This document shows, piece by piece, positions 8,873 through 16,827 of a DNA stretch of 56,805 nucleotides. The stretch is from Phycisphaerales bacterium (GTDB taxonomy: Bacteria > Planctomycetota > Phycisphaerae > Phycisphaerales > SM1A02): assembly GCA_022446885.1 (NCBI GenBank), contig JAKVBU010000023.1, positions 1 to 56,805 on the forward strand, given 5' to 3'. Positions within the stretch are counted from its first letter, which is position 1. Every line of letters starts with the position of its first letter. The notes beneath the pieces are model-generated. The model made no database searches, was not told the DNA's origin, and was given only the letters and a program-made list of their open reading frames with translations. Both the position numbers and the translations under genes were made by a program.

Positions 8873-9250
8873 ATGACGTGCGTGGGCCGAGTTGATCTCG
8901 ACTACAACGAATTCACTCTGGACGAGCCTTGGGGCAGCCAGCTCGCTGCCATCTACAACCTCATCCATGGCGCGGCGACCTCTGGCCTGATCGACGAAGA
9001 ACTGCCCTACGATCAGGCGCACGCCGACGCCCCATTCAGCATGCTGGGGCAGACTTGGCTCGAGCATCTTCAGGACTGCAACGTCAATCTGGAAGAGGTT
9101 GACACTGACGATGGCCCATCACATTGCCAGCGGCTGGTCTACATCCATGTTGACAGCGATGCGGATGGCGAAGCACTCACCGCCGCCCTGGAGTCTCAAC
9201 GTGAGGCACTCGAAGCAGCCCTCTTGGAACTTGCAGGCGAGCCAAAATAG
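8873..9250 (+). CDS. Hypothetical cytoplasmic protein, 125 residues
   Basis: The ATG at 8873 was chosen because AAAGGGGA lies 5-8 nt upstream; a longer frame reaches back to 8780 but overlaps the preceding mini-dockerin stop. The protein is acidic, with no signal peptide or TM segment. It has a regular alternation of helix and strand (LVYIHVDSDADGEALTAALESQREALEAALLELAG at the end, shown here only in outline). I do not recognise the family. It follows the 49-residue secreted ORF on the same strand and converges with the aminotransferase of the next operon, with 76 nt between the ends. Confidence 0.7.
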   Translation: MTCVGRVDLDYNEFTLDEPWGSQLAAIYNLIHGAATSGLIDEELPYDQAHADAPFSMLGQTWLEHLQDCNVNLEEVDTDDGPSHCQRLVYIHVDSDADGEALTAALESQREALEAALLELAGEPK

Positions 9251-9326
9251 ATTGAGTAGTCAGGTGACGGCAGACGCCTGACACACTTCGATCAACTCCC
9301 GGCTGCCACAGCGCTCACACAGCCCC

Positions 9327-10673
9327 TCAAGGCATCGCCGAAATCGCCTCAAACCCCTCCCCACAAGCGACGATCAGGGCATCGATCTCCGCCTCGGTCA
9401 TGGGTGTACTCAACATGGCGCTGCAGGTGTTGATCATCACAAAGCCCGCATCGAAGAGATGATCCAGCAGCGCCTTGAGCCGGGCGTTCTCCTCGGGCGA
9501 CAGATAGGCCTCGCGGAAATTGCGCGGCGGGTTCTCTTTCATGTGCACCCGCAAGATGGAGCCCGCCCCGGTGACACAAGCGCGGCCGCCGGTTCGCCTG
9601 GCCGCCTCGGCAATGCCCGAGCGGGCCCGATCAGCAAGCCGATTGAGCCGCTCGCAGGCCGCCGCATCAAAATGCTCCATCGCGATGCGGCCAGCCACCA
9701 TGCTCATTGGGTTGGCCGAGAACGTGCCCGAGTGCGGGAACAGATACCGACCCGGAGGGGCTGCTGGATTCATCACATCCATCACATCTGCCCGGCCAGC
9801 CACCGCGCCGATGGGGAATCCGCCGCCGATCATCTTGCCCATCGCAGTCAAGTCTGCCTGCACGCCATAGTGCCCCTGCAAACCGCCAAGCGTGGATCGG
9901 AACGTGATCACTTCATCGAGCAGCAACAGCGCCCCATTGCGGCGCGTCCACGCATGGATCGCCTGCAAGAACGACGGCTCAACCGGATTGAGCCCCACGC
10001 GATGTGGCATGAGGTCCATCAGCACGCCGGCGACTTGATCTGCGTGTTCGTCCAGAATGGCGATCGCCCGATCGACATCGTTGAAGGGGAGAATGAGCAC
10101 ATCATTGAGCGCCGAGGCGGGTGTGCCGTAGGCCAGCGGCACCGAGTTGGGGCGATCGAGGCTTCCCCACGTGTCGGGATTGGGGGCCTGGCTCACCTCG
10201 GCATAGTCGTACCCACCGTGATACGCCCCCTCCACCTTGGCGATCATCTCTCGCCCGGTGAAGGCCCGGGCCGCCTTGATGGAAACCATCACGGCCTCCG
10301 TGCCCGAATTCATGAACCGAATGCGCTCGAAGGCCTCACTGCGCGAGCACATGTGCTCGGCATGCAGCACTTCGGCCTCGGTGGCCATCATGAACGCGGT
10401 TCCACGCTTGAGCTGTTCACCCAGCGCCTCCACCATCGGCCCATAGGCATGCCCATGAATGAGTGATGCCATGTTGTTGGAGAAGTCGATGCGGGCAACG
10501 CCATCCAGATCAGTCAGCCGACACCCCTCACCATGAGCGGCGTAAGCCGGGTGCGGTTGACGCAGCACGGTATTGCGGCTCACGCCACCAGGCATCACCT
10601 TCTGTCCGCGTTCAAAGAGCTCGCTGCTACGCGATTGCCCGCTCGAAGAGTTTGCCGCAGAGGCCATGTCCAT
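9327..10673 (-). CDS. Class III PLP-dependent aminotransferase (beta-amino acid aminotransferase candidate)
   Basis: A 448-residue fold-type I aminotransferase related to glutamate-1-semialdehyde aminomutase (GSAM). ATG 10673 is preceded by AAGG at 4 nt. Family landmarks: MPGGVSRNTV near 28-36, NSGTEAV near 122-128 (PLP phosphate), AYHGGYDY near 150-157, LLDEV with Asp253 (PLP ring nitrogen), and the PLP lysine K280 in AMGKMIGGGFPIGA, followed by SGTFSANP. The VSRNTV...NNMASLIHGHA N-terminus fits catabolic GSAM-like aminotransferases, including those acting on beta-amino acids, better than true HemL. It is the last gene of an operon, 8 nt after the CoA-transferase B stop. With a KamA-type aminomutase and a beta-ketoacid CoA-transferase upstream, I infer that it removes the beta-amino group made by KamA. 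The fold is certain; the substrate is inference. Confidence 0.88.
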   Translation of the reverse strand: MDMASAANSSSGQSRSSELFERGQKVMPGGVSRNTVLRQPHPAYAAHGEGCRLTDLDGVARIDFSNNMASLIHGHAYGPMVEALGEQLKRGTAFMMATEAEVLHAEHMCSRSEAFERIRFMNSGTEAVMVSIKAARAFTGREMIAKVEGAYHGGYDYAEVSQAPNPDTWGSLDRPNSVPLAYGTPASALNDVLILPFNDVDRAIAILDEHADQVAGVLMDLMPHRVGLNPVEPSFLQAIHAWTRRNGALLLLDEVITFRSTLGGLQGHYGVQADLTAMGKMIGGGFPIGAVAGRADVMDVMNPAAPPGRYLFPHSGTFSANPMSMVAGRIAMEHFDAAACERLNRLADRARSGIAEAARRTGGRACVTGAGSILRVHMKENPPRNFREAYLSPEENARLKALLDHLFDAGFVMINTCSAMLSTPMTEAEIDALIVACGEGFEAISAMP

Positions 10674-10681
10674 CACACCTT

Positions 10682-11338
10682 TCAGTTGCCCGGAGAAAGC
10701 AGCGGGGCCCCGGTTCGCTGGGCAACCGTCTCAAAGTCCACACCCGGCGCGAGTTCGACGACCTGAAACCCATGGCCTGCAACGTCAATGACGGCAAGAT
10801 CGGTGTAGATGCGATCAACCACACCCTTGCCAGTCAGCGGGAAGGTGCACGACTCGACCAGTTTTGGCGCACCCGCCTTGGTGCAGTGCTGCGTGATCAC
10901 GAAGACCTGTTTGACGCCCGCGACAAGATCCATCGCGCCGCCGACGCCGGGAATCGCATCCGGCGCTCCGGTGGACCAGTTGGCCAGATCGCCAGACTGC
11001 GACACCTGCATGGCGCCCAGCACGCTGAGGTCCAAGTGCCCACCGCGAATCATGGCAAAACTGTCGGCATGGTGAAAGAAGGCCGCGCCGTCAATCGCCG
11101 TCACATACTTCTTGCCGGCGTTGATGAGTTCCGGGTCTTCATCACTGGCCGCAGGCGCGGGCCCCATACCCAGCAGGCCATTTTCGGTGTGGTAGATGAA
11201 GGTTCGCCCCTCGGGCACGCAGTTGGCGATGAGCTCGGGAATGCCGATGCCCAGATTGACGCACGAACCGTCGGCGATGTCCAGCGCAAGACGCTCGGCC
11301 ATCTGCTGCCGGGACCACCCTTGTTGACCAGTTGTCAT
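10682..11338 (-). CDS. scoB: 3-oxoacid CoA-transferase, subunit B
   Basis: Beta subunit (218 residues) of a family I CoA-transferase (SCOT, AtoDA or PcaIJ type), which moves CoA from an acyl-CoA such as succinyl-CoA to a 3-keto acid. The catalytic glutamate is Glu52 in the motif HTENGLLG, and GIGIPELIA (about 30-38) is the usual N-terminal glycine motif. The frame reaches back to 11347, but ATG 11338 forms the classic ATGA overlap with the stop of subunit A (11335-11337), so I chose that start. Subunit A lies immediately upstream and the aminotransferase immediately downstream, so the substrate is probably a beta-keto acid made in the same operon. The exact acid (acetoacetate, 3-oxoadipate or another) cannot be told from the sequence; the gene symbol names the family. 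Confidence 0.92.
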   Translation of the reverse strand: MTTGQQGWSRQQMAERLALDIADGSCVNLGIGIPELIANCVPEGRTFIYHTENGLLGMGPAPAASDEDPELINAGKKYVTAIDGAAFFHHADSFAMIRGGHLDLSVLGAMQVSQSGDLANWSTGAPDAIPGVGGAMDLVAGVKQVFVITQHCTKAGAPKLVESCTFPLTGKGVVDRIYTDLAVIDVAGHGFQVVELAPGVDFETVAQRTGAPLLSPGN

Positions 11339-12045
11339 GGGTAGCACGCCCCTGCTGCAATGAGCTGCGATTCCACCAGCGGCTGGGGCACTTCGACCAC
11401 ACGGTCTACAAAGATGCTTGGCGTAACAACAACTTCCGGATCGATCTGCCCGGCCTCAACCACACGTTCTGCCTGCGCGATGGTGGTTCTACCGGCCATG
11501 GCCATGACTGGGCCGAAGTTGCGGGCCGTCTTGTTGTAGAGCAGGTTTCCCATGGTGTCTGCCGCGCTGGCCTTGATCAAAGCGACATCTGCCCTGAGGC
11601 CGAACTCCAGCACGTACTCACGGCCGTCGAGCACTCGCGTCTCCTTGCCTTCGCCCAGCGGCGTGCCCACTGCGGCAGGTGTGTAGAAGGCGGGGACACC
11701 TGCCCCCCCGGCGCGAATGCGCTCAGCCAAGGTGCCCTGCGGCACAAGTTCCAACTCGGTGAACCCCTCGCGATAGAGCTCGGGAAACACCCGAGAATTC
11801 GCCGTCTTGGGGAATGAGCAGATGACCTTGGTCACCCGCCGAGCCTTGAGGAGTGCTGCCAGCCCCACTTCGCCCGAGCCGGTGTTGTTGCTGATGACCG
11901 TGAGGTCTTTTGCGCCCTGATCGATGAGCGCATGGATCAACTCGATCGGGCTGCCGGCCTCACCGAAGCCGCCGATCATGATGCTCGAGCCGTCGGCGAT
12001 GTCGGCCACGGCCTCAGCGGCGCTGGCCAGACGCTTGTCGATCAT
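11335..12045 (-). CDS. scoA: 3-oxoacid CoA-transferase, subunit A
   Basis: Alpha subunit (236 residues) of the same family I CoA-transferase. The N-terminal CoA-binding motif GGFGEAGSP (about 25-33) and the later LVPQGTLAERIRAGGAGVPAFYTPA block are diagnostic for the SCOT/AtoD/PcaI alpha subunit. The ATG at 12045 overlaps the TGA of the upstream kamA-like gene (ATGA), and its own TGA overlaps the ATG of subunit B in the same way. This is strong evidence for translational coupling and for equal amounts of the two subunits. It works with subunit B as a hetero-oligomer in the cytoplasm. The function of the pair is clear; the substrate is to be judged from the operon. Confidence 0.93.
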   Translation of the reverse strand: MIDKRLASAAEAVADIADGSSIMIGGFGEAGSPIELIHALIDQGAKDLTVISNNTGSGEVGLAALLKARRVTKVICSFPKTANSRVFPELYREGFTELELVPQGTLAERIRAGGAGVPAFYTPAAVGTPLGEGKETRVLDGREYVLEFGLRADVALIKASAADTMGNLLYNKTARNFGPVMAMAGRTTIAQAERVVEAGQIDPEVVVTPSIFVDRVVEVPQPLVESQLIAAGACYP

Positions 12046-13517
12046 TGGCAGCCGGTTCGGGGCAGAGAATTGGCCAGCGTTGTTGGCGCCTGGCCGGTTT
12101 CCGTGACGCGCTTGTAGTCAAACAGACCGGCCTCATCGAAGAGCACCCGATCTTCGTAATCATCGAACCACACGGCATCGGGGTTGCGGCCCACGATGCA
12201 CACCTTGCCCCGGTCGGGAGCATCAAGCGCATTGCGGAGCAGTTTGAAGATGACAACGCCGTTTTCGCTACCGGGCAGGCCGGGGATGGGCTCATTCGTC
12301 ACGGCATTGACTTCGGTCTTGCCCTTGTAGTGGGTGATGGAGAGACGAGCGTGATTCTCAATGCCACTCAAGCCCTTCTGTGAGTTATTGAGCGTCTGCC
12401 AGGCCGTCTCGATCGGGACATTGAATGCCTTGTAGGCCACGATGTCGCGCCCGCAGAAGAAGTAGTGGTTCTCGCCGCCGACTCGCTTGAACTCACGCTG
12501 CAGAATGCGAAGGGCATCCGAGTCGTCGTTGATGTCCTTGATGATCGGAGACTGGTTCTCGACCGTCAGCCAGCCACGCGACACGAGGGCACGCATGGCC
12601 CGGCCAGTTTCGGGCACCCATTGCAGGAAGCCCTTGTCGTCTTTGATGTAGTTGCCCTCGTCGTCTTTGGCGAGAATCTCATCCGGATGCTCGAAGTGGA
12701 GCATGAAGTGCAGGCCAACCTGCGGATATGTCTCGTGGAAGGCATCGAGCATGGCCATGAAGGCATCGTCGAAGCGCTGCGGATAGAAGGCCATCTCCTT
12801 GGTGCCGATCCGGATCGACTCGATGCCAGACTCGGCGAGCGCCCCCAACCAGGCCGCGATCTTGGAGTTGTTGAGCACCATGGGGTCGCCGCCTGAGAGC
12901 AGAATCTCGCGGAGCTTCTCGCGACCCGTTTCCGGGTGGCGGCCTCCGTTGTCGACCACGATCTGGTTGTGCTCGCGGATATAGGCGCAGATCTCAGGGA
13001 TCTTGGCGAGCCCCTTTTTCGCCACCGTGCCATCGTGCCGCTCGATTTCCTTGCGGGCAATGAGCTCTTCGCGGTAGCAGAAGCGACAGTGGGCCGAGCA
13101 GGTCGAAACCACGTACATCAACCCCATCTCGTACTTGTGAAGCAGCCCCTCGACCGGGGCAAAGTCCATCTGGTTGCCTGGGTCTTCAGAGCCGGTGAGG
13201 TCGTTGGTCTCATCCGGCGACGCCTTGACGATGCGCTGGATCGGCTTGCTCTTGAGGGCCAACTCGTAGTAGTGGCGGGTGATCTTGACCGGCATGCGAG
13301 ATTCAACATCGCGATCGGTTCCGCTGAGCACCTGCAGCTTGACCACTTCGTCTTCCGTGTAAAAGGACATCATGTCCTCGGGCGCCTTCTCATTGAAGAA
13401 GGGCTTAAGGCCGTTGATGATCTCACGCTGATGGCGGGTGTCCTCGACGCTGTCGAGGAAGGCCTGCTCACGCTGGGTGGGTGTGTGGCTGAGCTTGTCG
13501 GACACCTGGCGCTCCAT
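12042..13517 (-). CDS. KamA-family radical SAM amino acid 2,3-aminomutase, divergent
   Basis: A 491-residue radical SAM/PLP enzyme of the lysine 2,3-aminomutase family, which moves an alpha-amino group to the beta carbon. The [4Fe-4S] motif CSAHCRFC is at Cys140, Cys144 and Cys147, and the GGDP motif (209-212) follows. The C-terminal half is unlike classical KamA. It has an insert around DEGNYIKDDKG (286-296), and the PLP lysine is probably K398 or K400 in THYKGKTE instead of the usual PGGGGKTP context. The residues that bind the epsilon-amino group of lysine are not evident, so lysine is not a safe substrate. ATG 13517 overlaps the small membrane protein gene; an alternative GTG at 13505 has GGAG 6 nt upstream. 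It is second in the operon and its stop overlaps subunit A of the CoA-transferase. Confidence 0.87.
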   Translation of the reverse strand: MERQVSDKLSHTPTQREQAFLDSVEDTRHQREIINGLKPFFNEKAPEDMMSFYTEDEVVKLQVLSGTDRDVESRMPVKITRHYYELALKSKPIQRIVKASPDETNDLTGSEDPGNQMDFAPVEGLLHKYEMGLMYVVSTCSAHCRFCYREELIARKEIERHDGTVAKKGLAKIPEICAYIREHNQIVVDNGGRHPETGREKLREILLSGGDPMVLNNSKIAAWLGALAESGIESIRIGTKEMAFYPQRFDDAFMAMLDAFHETYPQVGLHFMLHFEHPDEILAKDDEGNYIKDDKGFLQWVPETGRAMRALVSRGWLTVENQSPIIKDINDDSDALRILQREFKRVGGENHYFFCGRDIVAYKAFNVPIETAWQTLNNSQKGLSGIENHARLSITHYKGKTEVNAVTNEPIPGLPGSENGVVIFKLLRNALDAPDRGKVCIVGRNPDAVWFDDYEDRVLFDEAGLFDYKRVTETGQAPTTLANSLPRTGCQ

Positions 13518-13785
13518 GCCCCTGACGGGCGATGCGGGACGATTGACACCCCCTCGACTGCAACGCGAATGGTACCCCCTGAGGCCCCCCTGCTCCAGCA
13601 ATTTGATGGGGCAGAAATGCCGGAGGATCGCGAAAGACCCGCTCACCCAGTGGCAACAGCAACACGGCAATGCCGGCGCCTATGCCCAGTACTGGGGCAC
13701 CCAGCCAGACGCAGGCAAGGGCGACAAGCACGGCCAGCATCACCAGCCCATCCAAGCTCCATCCGCCGGCAGTTGGGCCAGACAT
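13468..13785 (-). CDS. Small membrane protein leading the aminomutase operon
   Basis: A 105-residue ORF with an excellent ribosome binding site (AGGAGG, 7 nt before the ATG at 13785). Residues 11-48 form one long or two short hydrophobic segments (LDGLVMLAVLVALACVWLG, then a short break and LGIGAGIAVLLLPLG). A polar, Pro/Gln-rich tail of about 55 residues follows. The gene overlaps the start of the kamA-like gene by 38-50 nt in another frame, so the two are likely translationally coupled. I do not recognise a family. It may be a short inner-membrane partner of the operon, or the tail may be only a leader that couples translation. Confidence 0.6.
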   Translation of the reverse strand: MSGPTAGGWSLDGLVMLAVLVALACVWLGAPVLGIGAGIAVLLLPLGERVFRDPPAFLPHQIAGAGGPQGVPFALQSRGCQSSRIARQGHGAPGVRQAQPHTHPA

Positions 13786-13940
13786 GGCACGGCCTCCTCA
13801 ACAACTCTGCATGACGCGGCCAACCCCGATCAACCAATCAGCTTCACTCGGCCCCCACCATGTACAAATGCACCCGATCTCCAACACCTTGTACGTTATC
13901 TCAAACGCCCACCGTTTGAGCGAACAGGAGGGAGCTCAGC

Positions 13941-15131
13941 ATGCCTGTCAGAGTCGGCCATTGGAACACCCCACTCGCGCTGATCTTGTCGGCGTTACCA
14001 GCCTTGCACCTGCATGCAGATGAGCAGCCCAGCACGCTCACTCAAGATGTTGGGCCTGCGGTTTGCGAATTCGTCCGCACGACCATGCAGACGACCGAGC
14101 CCCAATGGCATGAGCGCCTTGACCGGGGATATCGCTGGTGGCCCCATTGGTACAGGCAGGACATCATTGCTGAACAGGCAGAGAAGAACTTCGATATAGC
14201 CCTGTCAAAGGTCCGAATCGAGACCGTACTTCTGACGGATGTACGTGCATCGAAACAGCTGTATGAAAACCTGAGCAAGCTGAACGCACAGGCGACAACC
14301 AGCGCACTCATTCATGATCCTGAAACTGAGACAGTTTTTCTGTTCAGCGGTGTACTGGCCCACGAACAGAATCTCGAGATTGCCCAACAACTGGCAGCCA
14401 TGAGCACCGCACTGCAAGTCTCAGAGGCTGCCATGCAAGCAAGTGAGTTCCAGAAACTGCTGGGCGGGTCTCCGCTGGAATCTCTTCCACCAGGCGGGCA
14501 ACAACGGTTGACGCCCGACGACATGACCAATTTTCTGTCGTCGATCGCTGTTCCCATGGGCGATCGCCCATCGGTGTACAAGGGAACCGCATGCCCTCGA
14601 GCCAAGCGTGAAGTAGGCCACTGGTCACTGCTCACCAACGCAGATGCTGATGGGCTTTCGGCTGAGTTTGAATGGACGCCGGGCGCAGACCCCACCATCG
14701 CCAAGATCGCCCGAGGTGACGCCGATGTCACCAGCGAGACAGTTCTGCTGAGGATGAGCGCAGATGAGCGTCACAAGATGCTGGGAAATGGCATGCAAGT
14801 TGCCCTGTTGCTCCCGATTCATGTGCCGGAGGAAGTTGGGCCGTCCATCGCCAACCGCCTGAATCTGGCCGAACGCCATGCATCTGTAGTTGGTCACCAC
14901 TGGGGCGCATGGACGTGGGTCAAGGGCCCACCGGAGATTGACCCACTGGATCGCCTCAAGGCAGGTGCCTCCCTTGAGCCATCTGGCACGCTGATGCACG
15001 TGTCATTCCTGCCAAACGCGGCCGCGATTCCCGGCATCGGTTCAATCTTGTTTCAGACGGCTGCTGTGCGGAGCAAATGGGCCAAACGCTGGATCGATGC
15101 ACACACAAATCTACGCCTACCTGCTGGGTGA
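13941..15131 (+). CDS. Hypothetical exported protein, 396 residues
   Basis: The ATG at 13941 follows a strong SD (AGGAGGG about 9 nt upstream). An N-terminal signal peptide is visible (LALILSALPALHLHA, cleavage near HADE). The mature protein is mixed helix and strand and carries a charged tryptophan-rich patch (YRWWPHWYRQD near 54-64). It has no dockerin-like tail, unlike most exported proteins nearby. I recognise no catalytic motif or family. It is transcribed divergently from the aminomutase operon (155 nt between the starts) and converges with the beta-helix gene at 15140, with only 8 nt between the stops. Periplasmic or envelope location is inferred from the signal peptide. Confidence 0.78.
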   Translation: MPVRVGHWNTPLALILSALPALHLHADEQPSTLTQDVGPAVCEFVRTTMQTTEPQWHERLDRGYRWWPHWYRQDIIAEQAEKNFDIALSKVRIETVLLTDVRASKQLYENLSKLNAQATTSALIHDPETETVFLFSGVLAHEQNLEIAQQLAAMSTALQVSEAAMQASEFQKLLGGSPLESLPPGGQQRLTPDDMTNFLSSIAVPMGDRPSVYKGTACPRAKREVGHWSLLTNADADGLSAEFEWTPGADPTIAKIARGDADVTSETVLLRMSADERHKMLGNGMQVALLLPIHVPEEVGPSIANRLNLAERHASVVGHHWGAWTWVKGPPEIDPLDRLKAGASLEPSGTLMHVSFLPNAAAIPGIGSILFQTAAVRSKWAKRWIDAHTNLRLPAG

Positions 15132-15139
15132 TTCCCCCC

Positions 15140-16624
15140 TCACAGGTCATTGATGCCCTCCAGCGGATCAGGTGCCGTGGCACCCCACACGGCGAGCAAG
15201 GCGAGCAGATCAGCGGCATCAACACGATCGACAGGGCCATCAGGCGCACGAGCAATGTCCGCCCGATGCAGCGTCTGAGCGCCCCAGACGTCGAGCATCG
15301 CAAGCAGATCCAGCATGTCCACCGATCCATCGAGGGTGAGATCTGCGCTGTAGCCACAGTGCTCCGACACTGTGTGCCCACCGAAGTCCTCCCACTGACC
15401 GTCGATGCGAGGCGCGATCGCCCCGCCACACTGCGTCACGATGTTCGCCATTCTGACAGTGGCACCGGCCTGAGCGTACACATCGCTATCGCCCTCACGA
15501 TTGCGATTCCCTGCCAACAGACTGTGGGCCAATTCAAGCGTTGAACCGCCCTCGACCCATGCAACGGGACCTTCGCTCGCCCGATTCTGCACCAACACGC
15601 TGAACAGAATCCGCGCCGAGACACCATGAGACAAATGCAGTGCGCCGCCTCGAGTGAAAGGGGCAGACCTATTGGCAATGAAGTGGCATCCCCCCATGAG
15701 AAGGGCGATGTCAGCGGCCAGGTCGTGATTCTCACTGGACGAGACACTGACGTGCCCCCCACGGGCGGCGGCATTGGCAAAGAACACCGACTCCGAGACA
15801 GTCACAGAGCCGTTGACAAAGTGGAACAGTTCAATTGCCCCTCCTGCGATTGTGGCTTCGTTGTGCAGAAAGGTCGAGTCAGTCACATGAAGATCTGCAC
15901 CATCATAGATCGAAAGGGCGCCACCGAATCGAGCGGAATTCGTGCGAAAGACACACTGGTCAATGCTGGAATCAGCACACTGAATCAAACGCACAGCGCC
16001 ACCACTGGAAGGACTGTGATTGTCCATGAAGACACAGGAGTCAATCTCAAGCCGATTTGAGAAGTGCCCATGCAGAGCCCCCCCAGAACCGCATGCAGGC
16101 TCCGTGGCGAAACCCGCCTCGTCAAATTCACATTCGGGCGCCAGGCAGTTGATCAGTTGCAGCGACTCCAAGGTGATGTCGTCAGATCCGAAGATCTGGA
16201 ATCCCCTGTGAACGCCTCCACCGTCAATGATGGTGCCGCCCAGATCCATGCCCACGATGGTGAGCGAGGCCTTGTGCTCAATGAAGAACGGCCCCTGGAA
16301 TGGGCCACCGTACAGCTCAAGGCGGTCACCTGGCTCGGCCTCATCGATCGCTTGCTGCAGGTTGAAGTAGACCTGCTCCCCTTCGTCCCAGACACGAGTG
16401 ACGCTGCTCAGGTGCGGGAACGGCACCACCGCCTCACCCAGGCCTTCGACATACTCGAACACGGAAGGCTCTGGCGGCAACATGCCCTGAGGCCAACCAA
16501 AGGAACCCGCTGGGGCACTGGGCGCAAACGCAGCCAGACAAAGCAACAGCGCTGTCAAATGCCAGCCAGAGAGAAGGGCTGAGTGCTGGCAAGGAAACGA
16601 ATCGTGGCAGGCATCACGTGGCAT
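15140..16624 (-). CDS. Secreted right-handed beta-helix protein with dockerin-like tail
   Basis: A 494-residue exported protein. The start ATG at 16624 gives a rather long N-terminus before the hydrophobic core of the signal peptide (LTALLLCLAAFAPSAPA, about 23-39). Residues 85-400 show beta-helix rungs: an FNLQQAIDEAEPGDRLEL opener (typical of 'pectate lyase-like' proteins), then repeated motifs such as GGALHGHFSNRLEIDSCVF, SSIDQCVFRTNSARFGGALSI and VTDSTFLHNEATIAGGAIEL. The C-terminus has two degenerate dockerin-like repeats (DGSVDMLDLLAML-DVWG and DGPVDRVDAADLLALLAVWG), followed by about 14 extra residues, so the tail is not at the extreme C-terminus here. Carbohydrate binding or cleavage is possible, but no catalytic residues can be assigned. 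It converges tail-to-tail with the preceding exported protein. Confidence 0.85.
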   Translation of the reverse strand: MPRDACHDSFPCQHSALLSGWHLTALLLCLAAFAPSAPAGSFGWPQGMLPPEPSVFEYVEGLGEAVVPFPHLSSVTRVWDEGEQVYFNLQQAIDEAEPGDRLELYGGPFQGPFFIEHKASLTIVGMDLGGTIIDGGGVHRGFQIFGSDDITLESLQLINCLAPECEFDEAGFATEPACGSGGALHGHFSNRLEIDSCVFMDNHSPSSGGAVRLIQCADSSIDQCVFRTNSARFGGALSIYDGADLHVTDSTFLHNEATIAGGAIELFHFVNGSVTVSESVFFANAAARGGHVSVSSSENHDLAADIALLMGGCHFIANRSAPFTRGGALHLSHGVSARILFSVLVQNRASEGPVAWVEGGSTLELAHSLLAGNRNREGDSDVYAQAGATVRMANIVTQCGGAIAPRIDGQWEDFGGHTVSEHCGYSADLTLDGSVDMLDLLAMLDVWGAQTLHRADIARAPDGPVDRVDAADLLALLAVWGATAPDPLEGINDL

Positions 16625-16827
16625 GTGTGATTACTCCCGCAGGCGACCATGGCCCGCTACACCTGCTATGGCACCGGTTCTCTGGTGTGTGGGCACTTGG
16701 GCGTACAAACTGGGCTCTACAAGTCCCTCAAAACATGGCGGCGCCCCAAAATTTGAGTAGATCCGTCTCACAACAGAGCGCCAAGGGCCTAGGCGAGGTT
16801 GGCCCACGGGGTGCGCAGAGACTTCAG

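Noticed and set aside
9459-10466. 335-codon plus-strand frame opposite the aminotransferase
   Set aside because: Shadow of a well-supported PLP enzyme gene; no start signal or recognisable domain.
9327-10673. Calling the aminotransferase HemL (glutamate-1-semialdehyde aminomutase)
   Set aside because: The N-terminal block and the HSGTFSANP segment fit catabolic relatives better, and the operon has no haem genes.
9327-13785. Classical lysine fermentation cluster
   Set aside because: KamDE, Kdd, Kce and Kal are absent, and the KamA homologue lacks clear lysine-specific features.
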